Position numbers and translations under genes: made by a program. Positions 36,235 through 43,416 of a stretch of DNA of 64,000 nucleotides are shown here, in pieces; positions within the stretch are counted from its first letter, which is position 1; each line of letters starts with the position of its first letter. The notes beneath the pieces are model-generated. The model saw only the letters and a list, made by a program, of their open reading frames with translations, had not been told where the DNA came from and searched no databases. The stretch is from the NCBI GenBank assembly GCA_041691815.1, contig JBEPTZ010000005.1, positions 1 through 64,000 on the forward strand, written 5' to 3'. The stretch is from 70-18 sp041691815 (lineage in GTDB: Bacteria > Pseudomonadota > Alphaproteobacteria > Acetobacterales > Acetobacteraceae).

Positions 36235-36687
36235 ATGTCTCATCATCGTCTCATTACGGCCCTTCTACCGCTGCTGCTGATGGCCCTCCCGGCCAGCGCT
36301 CAGCGCCTGCCGCAATACGTCGCCGGCCCATTCTCCGGCTTCGTGCTGGATTGCCAGCAGGCGAACCAGACGGCGCCCACCCCGAGCCGCATGGTGCTGA
36401 CCGCCGATCTTGACGGCGACGGCGTGGCCGACCACATCATCGACGCCGGGCGCGGCTGTGCCGCCAACCGATTGCTGTTCTGCGGCCCGGATGGCTGCGC
36501 GGTAAACGTGTATCTGTCCACCGAATCCGGCCTCGGCGGCAGCTATCGGGCGCGCCGGGTGCACGTCTCCAAGGGGCGGCTGGAACTGGTCACCGACGGC
36601 CCCGCCTGCGGCAAGCCCGCAGGGGCTGAGTGCGTCGAAATCCATGGCTGGAACGGCACGGAACTGGTCCGCCAATCGATCGAATAG
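36235..36687 (+). CDS. Small exported protein with DxDxDG loop
   Basis: This unrecognised 150-residue protein begins with a signal peptide (MSHHRLITALLPLLLMALPASA). The mature part has ADLDGDGVADHIID, a calcium-loop-like DxDxDG motif as seen in EF-hand and integrin-like repeats, and six cysteines that could form disulfides. It begins nine bases after the dioxygenase stop. The function is unknown. The next gene, a DsbA-like protein, is convergent. Confidence 0.75.
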   Translation: MSHHRLITALLPLLLMALPASAQRLPQYVAGPFSGFVLDCQQANQTAPTPSRMVLTADLDGDGVADHIIDAGRGCAANRLLFCGPDGCAVNVYLSTESGLGGSYRARRVHVSKGRLELVTDGPACGKPAGAECVEIHGWNGTELVRQSIE

Positions 36688-36694
36688 CCAGTCC

Positions 36695-36713
36695 CCGCCT
36701 GCGGCGGAGGCGG
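36695..36713. terminator. GC-rich hairpin between convergent genes
   Basis: CCGCCT (36695-36700) pairs with AGGCGG (36708-36713) around a seven-base loop, in the 27-base gap between two convergent genes. On the plus strand it is followed by CCTATTT. It is probably a shared bidirectional terminator. Confidence 0.5.
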
Positions 36714-36714
36714 C

Positions 36715-37494
36715 CTATTTCTGCCGCGCCGCCGCCACCGCCTCCTGCAGATCGGCCAGTTCCACCGCGCCCGGCAGCAGTTGCCGGCCGATCACATAGG
36801 CCGGCGTGCCGTTGATCGACAGCTGATGCGCCAGTGCGAGATTGGCCTTGATCCGATCGGCGACCTCGGTGCTGTCCATGTCGCGCTGCAGTCGCGCCCA
36901 GTCCAGCCCGGCCTGTTCGCTGGCCTGCTTCAGCCGGTCGGTGTCGATATTAGGATTGCCGCTCATCAGCAGCGCATGCAGCCGGGTGTAGCCGCCCTGG
37001 TTCTGCGCCGCCAGCAGCGCCTTGGCGCCCAGCACGCTGCCGGGGCCGAGAATCGGGATGTCCTTGAACACCAGCCGGACCCGCTTGTCGCTCTTCAGCA
37101 GCTCCGCCATTACCGGCACCATGCGGCGGCAATACGGGCAGCGGACATCGTAGAACTCCACCACCGTCACATCGCCCTTGGGGTTGCCCGTCTCGGGGTC
37201 GGCCGGGTTGCCGATCAGCGCCGCCTGCAGCCCGCCGATCGCCCGCTCGGTCGCGGTTTCCTTGCGCCGCGCCTCGTCATCCTGCAGCGCGGAGATGGCG
37301 TCGCGCAGGATGGAAGGGTCCTGACGCAGCGCCTGGCGCATGATCTGCACGATCTCGGTGCGTTGCGCGGGGGTGAACGCGCCGACCTGGGCCGCGGCCG
37401 GCAGCACCACGAGCCCGGCCAGCACTCCACCCAGCAGAGCGAGGCCGGAGAGCAGCGCACGGTGGTGGCAGGCGGCAAGCAGGCGTCGGATCAT
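36715..37494 (-). CDS. Periplasmic DsbA-family thiol-disulfide oxidoreductase
   Basis: This 259-residue protein has a signal peptide (AACHHRALLSGLALLGGVLAGL), an N-terminal helical extension of about 70 residues, and a thioredoxin fold with the CxxC motif in FYDVRCPYCRRMVP and the cis-Pro loop NGTPAYVIG. It is of the Com1/ScsC-like class rather than classical DsbA. It may shuffle disulfides in periplasmic proteins. The start at 37494 gives a sensible signal peptide; an upstream ATG-like codon at 37548 does not. It is divergent from the GGT-like lipoprotein. Confidence 0.92.
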   Translation of the reverse strand: MIRRLLAACHHRALLSGLALLGGVLAGLVVLPAAAQVGAFTPAQRTEIVQIMRQALRQDPSILRDAISALQDDEARRKETATERAIGGLQAALIGNPADPETGNPKGDVTVVEFYDVRCPYCRRMVPVMAELLKSDKRVRLVFKDIPILGPGSVLGAKALLAAQNQGGYTRLHALLMSGNPNIDTDRLKQASEQAGLDWARLQRDMDSTEVADRIKANLALAHQLSINGTPAYVIGRQLLPGAVELADLQEAVAAARQK

Positions 37495-37706
37495 CGGAAA
37501 CTCCCTGAACGGCCGCGCCGTTGTCGTGCGCGCCGCCGCCCTGTGCAAGTGACAACTGTAAATGGGGCCTCCGCGCAGAAGACAAGCACGAACATCCGGT
37601 TGCCGGTGCTGGCGAACGTGTTTAAGGCATCATCCGGTAGCATGATCGGGCGCGGCGGGCCGAAGCGATATCGGCGGCGCGAAACAGGGAGCGGACCAGC
37701 AAGCGC
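37495..37706. promoter_or_regulatory. Divergent region between DsbA-like and GGT-like genes
   Basis: This is a 212-base divergent gap with promoters in both directions expected. I see no clear palindrome or conserved box. Confidence 0.4.
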
Positions 37707-39143
37707 ATGACCTCTATTCTGGCGACCCGTGCGGCATCCGTCCTGCTGGCACTCGGCCTCGTGACCACCGGCTGCTCCACCCTGGGCGGCATCGGCTCCG
37801 GCCTGTTCGGCAGCGACACCCCGGCCGCCGGCACCCCGGGCCACATTAAGGGCTTCCTCGGCGGCGTGGTGGCCGACGAGCCGACCGCCGCCCTCGCCGG
37901 CCGCGACGTGCTGTCGGCCGGCGGCAATGCCGCCGATGCGGCGGTGGCGGTAGGGCTGACGCTGGCGGTCACGCTGCCGTCGCGCGCCAGCCTGGGCAGC
38001 GGCGGGGCATGCCTGGTCTACAAGGCCGCCGCCGGCGCCATCCCGCAGGGCGTGATGTTCCTGCCGCTCCCCGGAACCGGCCTGCGCGGCGACCGGCCCG
38101 CCGCGGTGCCGATGCTGGCGCGCGGCATGTTCCTGCTGCACGCGCGCTACGGCGGTAACCTCAGCTTCGCCTCGCTGGTCTCGCCGGCCGAGCAACTGGC
38201 GCGCTTCGGCGTCCCGGCCTCCCGCGCCTTCGTCCGCGACCTGGCGGTGGTAGCCGGGCCGCTGGCCGGCGACCCCGGCGCGCGGGCGGTGTTCTACCGC
38301 AACGACCTGCCGCTGGCCGAGGGCGACCGCATGCTGCAACCGGCGCTGGCGGCCACGCTGGCACAGTTGCGCACCGCCGGCGTCGGCGACCTGTACCAGG
38401 GTACGCTGGCCAAACGGCTGGTCGACGGCATGCCCCAGGCCGGCGGCGGCCTCTCCGCCAACGACCTGCGCCAGGCGGTCCCGACCATCGTCCCGGCGCT
38501 GGAACTCGGCCTCGGCAGCGGCGACTTTGCCAGCTTCCTGCCGCCGCCGGCCGATGGCGGGCTGGCGACCGCGATGGCCTTCAAGGTGCTGCGCGCCAAC
38601 CCCACCGCCTACGACCAGGCGCGCGCCGCCGCCCTCGGCATCGCCACCCAGTGGCGGCGCGGCGGCGGCGACCCGCAGGCGCTGCTGGCGGAAACCACGG
38701 TGCCGGCGGCCAGCCTGCCGGCGCTGCCCGCCTCGACCAGCTTCGCCACACTGGACCGCGAGGGCAACGCGGTGATCTGCGTGACCACGATGGACAACCT
38801 GTTCGGCACCGGCCGCATGGCGGCGGATACCGGCATCATGCTGGCCGCCTCACCCAGTGCCATGCCGCTGCCGCTGCTCGCCGCCGGCATGGTCACCAAC
38901 CGCAATATCGACGCCTTCCGCGCCATGGCCGCCGGCACCGGGCAGGAAGGCGCACCAGTGGCCGCAGCCCTGGCGCTGGAGGAGACGCTGCGCACCAAAC
39001 AGGTGATGCCGGTGCAGCCGCCCGACCCCGGCCGCGCCAACATCATCACCTGCGGCAGCTATCTGCCGGGGCCGGAGGGCCGCTGCCTGTGGGCGACCGA
39101 TCCGCGCGGCGCCGGGCTGGCGGTCGGCAGCAGCGCGAAATAG
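37707..39143 (+). CDS. Lipoprotein of the gamma-glutamyltransferase fold
   Basis: This 478-residue protein has a lipobox (LVTTGCS, Cys23) and a region recognisably like gamma-glutamyltransferase: GGNAADAAVAVGLTLAV and, near residues 340-370, STSFATLDREGNAVICVTTMDNLFGTG. In active GGT the self-cleaving nucleophile is the first Thr of the TTH-type motif before VVD; here that position is Ser343. The usual Ser-Ser/Gly-Gly oxyanion segment near the C-terminal part is not clear. It is shorter than GGT (about 570 residues). It could be a divergent hydrolase or a non-catalytic relative. The start of the aminotransferase gene is two bases after the stop. Confidence 0.8.
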   Translation: MTSILATRAASVLLALGLVTTGCSTLGGIGSGLFGSDTPAAGTPGHIKGFLGGVVADEPTAALAGRDVLSAGGNAADAAVAVGLTLAVTLPSRASLGSGGACLVYKAAAGAIPQGVMFLPLPGTGLRGDRPAAVPMLARGMFLLHARYGGNLSFASLVSPAEQLARFGVPASRAFVRDLAVVAGPLAGDPGARAVFYRNDLPLAEGDRMLQPALAATLAQLRTAGVGDLYQGTLAKRLVDGMPQAGGGLSANDLRQAVPTIVPALELGLGSGDFASFLPPPADGGLATAMAFKVLRANPTAYDQARAAALGIATQWRRGGGDPQALLAETTVPAASLPALPASTSFATLDREGNAVICVTTMDNLFGTGRMAADTGIMLAASPSAMPLPLLAAGMVTNRNIDAFRAMAAGTGQEGAPVAAALALEETLRTKQVMPVQPPDPGRANIITCGSYLPGPEGRCLWATDPRGAGLAVGSSAK

Positions 39144-39145
39144 CC

Positions 39146-40306
39146 ATGGCGCTGAAAGTCGGCCAGGGCGCCGCCGCGCCGCCATTCCTGGTGATGGACG
39201 TGATCACCGCCGCCAACGCCCGGCAGGCGGCGCTGCCCGCCGGTGCCGCACACGTGCTGCGCATGGAGGTCGGCCAGCCCGGCACCGGTGCGCCCTCCGG
39301 CGCGGTGGCCGCCGCCCAGGCGGCGCTGCGCGAAGCCCGGCCGATGGGCTACACCGAGGCATTCGGCCTGCCCTCGCTGCGCGCCCGCATCGCCGCCCAC
39401 GGCCGGGACTGGTACGGCGTCGACGTGCCACCGGCCCGCGTCGCGGTCACCGTCGGCGCATCCGGCGCCTTCCCGCTCGCCTTCCTCGCCGCCTTCGACC
39501 GTGGCGACCGGGTGGCGATGGCCACCCCGTTCTACCCGCCCTACGTCAACATCCTCACCGCCCTCGGCATGCAACCGGTGATGCTGGAGACCGGGCCGGA
39601 AACCCGGTTCCAGCCGACCGTGGCGATGCTCGACGCGCTCGACCCGCGCCCCGACGGCGTGATCGTCGCCAGCCCCTGCAATCCCGCCGGCACCATGCTG
39701 GCGCCCGACGAGCTGGCCGCCATCGCACGCTGGTGCCACGCGGGCGGCGTGCGGCTGATCAGCGACGAGATCTATCACGGCCTGCACTACGACCGCCCGA
39801 TCGCCACCGCCGCCGCCTTCAGCCCAAGCGCCATCGTGGTCAACAGCTTCTCGAAATACTTCTCGATGACCGGCTGGCGCATCGGCTGGCTGGTGCTGCC
39901 GGAAGACCTGGTGCGGCCGGTGGAATGCCTGGCGCAGAACCTGTTCATCAGCGCCCCGCACATCGCCCAGATCGCCGCCGAGGCCGCCTTCGACTGCACC
40001 GAGGAACTCCAGGCCAACATCGCCCGCTACCGCCGCTCGCGCGACCTGCTGGTGGCAGCCCTGCCCGGCGCCGGCTTCCCCCGCCTCAGCCCGGCCGAAG
40101 GCGCCTTCTACCTCTACGCCGACATCGCCGGCCGCACCAACGACAGCCGCGAATTCTGCGCCCGGATGCTGGCGGAAGCCGGCGTCGCCGCCTCGCCCGG
40201 CATCGACTTCGACCGCGCACGCGGGCACCATTTCGTGCGGTTCAGCTATTGCGGGCCGGAGGCGGATATGGCCGAGGCGGCGGCGCGATTGGCAAAGTGG
40301 AAGTAA
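39146..40306 (+). CDS. Class I/II pyridoxal-phosphate aminotransferase
   Basis: This 386-residue fold-type I aminotransferase has the PLP-binding Lys in NSFSKYFSMTGWRIGW, the C-terminal Arg in HHFVRFSYCG, and NPAGTMLAPDELAAI. Segments such as RMEVGQPGTGAPSGAV and GYTEAFGLPSLR match the AspC-like group. The substrate is not clear. It follows the GGT-like gene by two bases and is probably co-transcribed; its stop is followed at once by the left half of the double-hairpin repeat. Confidence 0.93.
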   Translation: MALKVGQGAAAPPFLVMDVITAANARQAALPAGAAHVLRMEVGQPGTGAPSGAVAAAQAALREARPMGYTEAFGLPSLRARIAAHGRDWYGVDVPPARVAVTVGASGAFPLAFLAAFDRGDRVAMATPFYPPYVNILTALGMQPVMLETGPETRFQPTVAMLDALDPRPDGVIVASPCNPAGTMLAPDELAAIARWCHAGGVRLISDEIYHGLHYDRPIATAAAFSPSAIVVNSFSKYFSMTGWRIGWLVLPEDLVRPVECLAQNLFISAPHIAQIAAEAAFDCTEELQANIARYRRSRDLLVAALPGAGFPRLSPAEGAFYLYADIAGRTNDSREFCARMLAEAGVAASPGIDFDRARGHHFVRFSYCGPEADMAEAAARLAKWK

Positions 40307-40307
40307 G

Positions 40308-40350
40308 GCCTTCTTTTTGTGAACAAAAAGAAGCAAAAAAACTTTTCGTC
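40308..40350. repeat. Double-hairpin repeat, copy 3, left half
   Basis: CTTCTTTTTGT / ACAAAAAGAAG (40310-40333) with GA in the loop begins four bases after the aminotransferase stop, followed by CAAAAAAACTTTTCGTCCC. The matching right half is 400 bases away at 40728-40766, on the far side of a small gene. Confidence 0.75.
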
Positions 40351-40362
40351 CCTTGGCGGTGG

Positions 40363-40680
40363 TTACGGCTGGGGGGTGCCGAATTCGTGGACCATTTGGG
40401 TCATCGTGCGGGCGACGCAGGCGGCGTCGCAGCGGCCGGCAAGGTAGCCGGAACCGCAGGTCATCAGTTCGGCCAGAGCCGCCTGCAACGCCTGCGCCTC
40501 GGCATCCCGCGAACCACCGTGACTGCCTGCGGCCCGTTCCTGTTCGCCGTAGTCGCGCACCGCCTGAACCATCGTGTTCGCCATGCGATCCGCATCGATG
40601 TCGCCGTGCAGAAAGCCCGGCGCGATCGCCACCGCACGCTCCACCGCCGCCCGCATCCCAGCAACCAGATTCGTCGTCAT
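40363..40680 (-). CDS. Small soluble protein with internal duplication
   Basis: This 105-residue protein has no signal peptide. It contains two copies of a motif: GFLHGDIDADRMANTMVQAV followed by RDYG, and GYLAGRCDAACVARTMTQMV followed by HEFG. The shared pattern is G-aromatic-L-x-G-x-x-D-A-x-x-x-A-x-T-M-x-Q-x-V-x-acidic-aromatic-G. The second copy has three Cys nearby (TCGSGYLAGRCDAAC). The duplication supports real coding. I do not recognise the family. It sits between the two halves of a repeat element and downstream of no obvious partner. Confidence 0.65.
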   Translation of the reverse strand: MTTNLVAGMRAAVERAVAIAPGFLHGDIDADRMANTMVQAVRDYGEQERAAGSHGGSRDAEAQALQAALAELMTCGSGYLAGRCDAACVARTMTQMVHEFGTPQP

Positions 40681-40727
40681 AGCCCGCTCCTTCTACGCCC
40701 CTGCACGATCCACACCGCTGCAAGGGG

Positions 40728-40766
40728 ATAAGTTTTTTGGTTCTTTTTTTCCAAAAAAGAACTGCT
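40728..40766. repeat. Double-hairpin repeat, copy 3, right half
   Basis: GATAAGTTTTTTG, then GTTCTTTTTTT / AAAAAAGAAC (40740-40762) with CC in the loop. On the minus strand this begins directly after the ETF-QO stop codon. Together with the left half it brackets the small gene at 40363-40680. Confidence 0.75.
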
Positions 40767-40771
40767 TCCTT

Positions 40772-42406
40772 CTACATCCCACTCGGATAAACCGGCCCCC
40801 CACCTCCCTCAGGCGTGACCCAGTCGATATTCTGCGTCGGGTCCTTAATATCGCAGCTTTTGCAATGCACGCAGTTCTGCGCGTTGATCTGCAGGCGTGG
40901 CGTGCCTTCCTCGGCGCCGACGATCTCGTAGACGCCGGCCGGGCAGTAGCGGGTTTCCGGGCTGCGGTAGATATCCCAGTTGACGTCGATGGCTTTCGCG
41001 GGGTCGCGCAGCTTCAGATGCGCCGGCTGGTCCTCCGCGTGGTTGGTGTTGCTGATGAACACTGACGACAGCCGGTCGAAGGTGAGCTTGCCGTCCGGCT
41101 TGGGATAGGCGATGCGCGGGCAGGCCTCGGCCTCCATCAGCGTGGTATTGTCGGGATGTTTGACACGCAGCGTCCACGGCGCCTTACCGCGAAATATATA
41201 GGTATCGACTGCGGCGTTGATCAGACCGCCGACCAACCCCCATTTGGCGAAGCCCGGCCGGATGTTGCGCACGCCGCGCAATTCGTCCCACAGCCAGCTG
41301 CCGCGCAGCTTTTCCGGATAGGCGGTCGGCTCGTCCACCCCCTCCTGCCCCAGCGCCGCGGCAATCGCCTCGGCCGCCAGTATGCCGGATTTCATCGCGG
41401 TATGCGTGCCCTTGATCTTCGGCACGTTGAGGAAGCCGGCGGTATCGCCGATCAGGCAGCCGCCGGGGAAGGTCAGCTTCGGCAGCGCCTGGAAGCCGCT
41501 CTCGTTGAGCGCACGCGAGCCATAGGCAATCCGCCGCCCGCCCTCGAAATGTCCGCGCATGTCCGGATGGGTCTTGAGCCGCTGCGTCTCCTCGAACGGC
41601 GACAGCCAGGTGTTGCGGTAATCCAACCCGATCACATGGCCATAGGAGACCAGGTTGTTGCCCCAGTGATAGACGAAAGAGCCGCCATAGGTGGCGCGGT
41701 CGAGCGGCCAGCCGATGGTATGCTCGACCAGGCCCGGCTGGTGCCGCTCGGCGGGGATTTCCCAGAGTTCCTTGATGCCGATGGCATAGGTTTGCACGTC
41801 ACGGCCCTCGGCCAGGCGATAGCGCGCCACCAGCTGCTTGGTCAGCGAGCCGCGGCAGCCTTCGGCAAACACCGTGAAGCGGGCACGCAACTCCATCCCC
41901 TGAGCATAGTTCGGGCCGTGGGCACCGTCGCGGGTGATGCCCATGTCGCCGGTGACGATGCCGACGATGCGGCCGTCCTCCTCCAGCAACTCGGCGGCGG
42001 CGAAACCGGGATAGATTTCCACTCCCAGTGCCTCGGCCTGCTGCCCCAGCCAGCGGCATACGTCGCCCAGCGAGGAGATATAGTTGCCATGGTTGTGCAT
42101 CGTCGGCGGTGTCGGCAGCCGGAACGAGCCCTTGGCGGTCAGGTAGATGAATTTGTCGGTCGTCACCGGCGTGGTCAGCGGCGCGCCCCGCTCTTTCCAG
42201 TCCGGCAGCAGTTCGGCGAGCGCGCGCGGCTCGATGACCGCGCCGGAGAGGATATGCGCGCCGACCTCGGCGCCCTTCTCCACCACGCAGATGGCGGCGT
42301 CCGGGGCGAGCTGCCTGAGGCGGATCGCCGCGGCCAAGCCCGACGGGCCGGCGCCGACGATCACTACATCGAAGTCCATCCGCTCGCGCTCAACTGCCTC
42401 GGACAT
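40772..42406 (-). CDS. Electron transfer flavoprotein-ubiquinone oxidoreductase
   Basis: ETF-QO passes electrons from reduced ETF, fed by acyl-CoA and other dehydrogenases, to ubiquinone in the membrane. The 544-residue protein has the FAD motif VVIVGAGPSGLAAAIRL near the N-terminus, an ubiquinone-binding region, and a C-terminal 4Fe-4S cluster site with CPAGVYEI and NCVHCKSCDIKDP. The start at 42406 has a strong GGAGG ribosome-binding site four bases upstream; an in-frame ATG at 42430 is less likely. It is divergent from the uracil-DNA glycosylase gene. The ETF subunits are not in the window. Confidence 0.96.
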   Translation of the reverse strand: MSEAVERERMDFDVVIVGAGPSGLAAAIRLRQLAPDAAICVVEKGAEVGAHILSGAVIEPRALAELLPDWKERGAPLTTPVTTDKFIYLTAKGSFRLPTPPTMHNHGNYISSLGDVCRWLGQQAEALGVEIYPGFAAAELLEEDGRIVGIVTGDMGITRDGAHGPNYAQGMELRARFTVFAEGCRGSLTKQLVARYRLAEGRDVQTYAIGIKELWEIPAERHQPGLVEHTIGWPLDRATYGGSFVYHWGNNLVSYGHVIGLDYRNTWLSPFEETQRLKTHPDMRGHFEGGRRIAYGSRALNESGFQALPKLTFPGGCLIGDTAGFLNVPKIKGTHTAMKSGILAAEAIAAALGQEGVDEPTAYPEKLRGSWLWDELRGVRNIRPGFAKWGLVGGLINAAVDTYIFRGKAPWTLRVKHPDNTTLMEAEACPRIAYPKPDGKLTFDRLSSVFISNTNHAEDQPAHLKLRDPAKAIDVNWDIYRSPETRYCPAGVYEIVGAEEGTPRLQINAQNCVHCKSCDIKDPTQNIDWVTPEGGGGPVYPSGM

Positions 42407-42502
42407 GCGTCCTCCTTCGTGCCTGCCCATATATGGGTGCTATTCGTAGTCTAGGCATCGGCAACGGTTGCGCAAACACCGATGCGGCGGAACACTGCGA
42501 CG
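42407..42502. promoter_or_regulatory. Divergent region between ETF-QO and uracil-DNA glycosylase genes
   Basis: This gap of about 96 bases lies between divergent starts. It contains the ETF-QO Shine-Dalgarno and two other ATGs for the glycosylase (42482 and 42515). I see no conserved operator. Confidence 0.35.
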
Positions 42503-43306
42503 ATGGATGGCTCGATGGACGATCTGGCGGCCCTGCGGCTGCAACTGGAGTGGGGCGCCGATGAGGCGCTGGCCGCCGACCCGATCGATCGGCTGGCGGC
42601 TGCACCCGCTCGCCCGCCCGCCGCGCCACCCGTCGCGGTGCACTCGCGCCCGGCCGCGCCTCGCCCGCCCGCCGCATCGGGCGTCGTCCCGCCGGTCCAG
42701 CGGGCGCAGGCCGCCGCCGCGGCCGCCGGCACCATCGAGGAGCTGCGCGCCGCCGTGGCGGTGTTCGACGGCTGCCGGCTGAAGGACACCGCCACCAACC
42801 TGGTGTTCGCCGACGGCAATCCGCGGGCGGCCCTGATGCTGGTCGGCGAAGCGCCGGGCGCCGAGGAGGACCGCGCCGGGCTGCCCTTCGTCGGCCCATC
42901 CGGCCAGCTGCTCGACCGCATGCTGGCCAGCATCGGCATCACCCGCGAGACCTGCCTGATCACCAACGTCATCCCCTGGCGCCCTCCGGGCAACCGCAAC
43001 CCGACCGACAGCGAGGTGCTGGCCTGCCTGCCGTTCCTGCTGCGCCATATCGCGCTGGTACGGCCGCGCCGGCTGGTGCTGCTCGGCAACTCACCCACCC
43101 AGGCGCTGACCGGAAGCAAGGCTGGTATTACCCGGGTGCGGGGCAAATGGGTGCAAATCGCCGTCCCAGGCCTCGATCAACCGGTCCCGGCGCTGCCGAT
43201 GCTGCACCCGGCCTACCTGCTGCGCGCGCCCGGCGCCAAGCGTCAGGCCTGGGCGGACCTGCTTCTGCTGCGCCGCACAATAGATCAGGATTTGTCAAGT
43301 TACTGA
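42503..43306 (+). CDS. Uracil-DNA glycosylase, family 4 type
   Basis: This 267-residue enzyme removes uracil from DNA. It has the motif GEAPGAEEDRAGLPFVGPSG, the second motif in MLHPAYLLR and the central TNVIPWRPPGNRNPT. An Ala/Pro-rich linker of about 50 residues follows the N-terminal helix. The Cys set usual for the Fe-S cluster of family 4 is only partly visible (DGCRLKD, ETCLIT, LACLPF). The start is uncertain: 42482, 42503 and 42515 are all ATG; I chose 42503 since MDGSMDDLAALRLQLEWGADEA fits the family best. It is divergent from ETF-QO. Confidence 0.88.
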   Translation: MDGSMDDLAALRLQLEWGADEALAADPIDRLAAAPARPPAAPPVAVHSRPAAPRPPAASGVVPPVQRAQAAAAAAGTIEELRAAVAVFDGCRLKDTATNLVFADGNPRAALMLVGEAPGAEEDRAGLPFVGPSGQLLDRMLASIGITRETCLITNVIPWRPPGNRNPTDSEVLACLPFLLRHIALVRPRRLVLLGNSPTQALTGSKAGITRVRGKWVQIAVPGLDQPVPALPMLHPAYLLRAPGAKRQAWADLLLLRRTIDQDLSSY

Positions 43307-43355
43307 TTGCAGATCGTCGGCCAAATCGCTGATCTACCGAACGCCATCTTAATAT

Positions 43356-43391
43356 GTGAGAAATGTCTCACCGGTTTGGGTTGCGTCTCAC
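43356..43391. promoter_or_regulatory. Repeated TCTCAC / GTGAGA motif upstream of the lytic transglycosylase
   Basis: GTGAGA (43356-43361) and TCTCAC (43366-43371) form a perfect inverted pair with a four-base spacer, and a second TCTCACC lies 20 bases downstream (43386-43391). The 20-base spacing puts both on the same face of the helix. It might be an operator for the gene. Confidence 0.4.
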
Positions 43392-43416
43392 CAAAGTGCC
43401 GTGTACCGGTGCCGGC

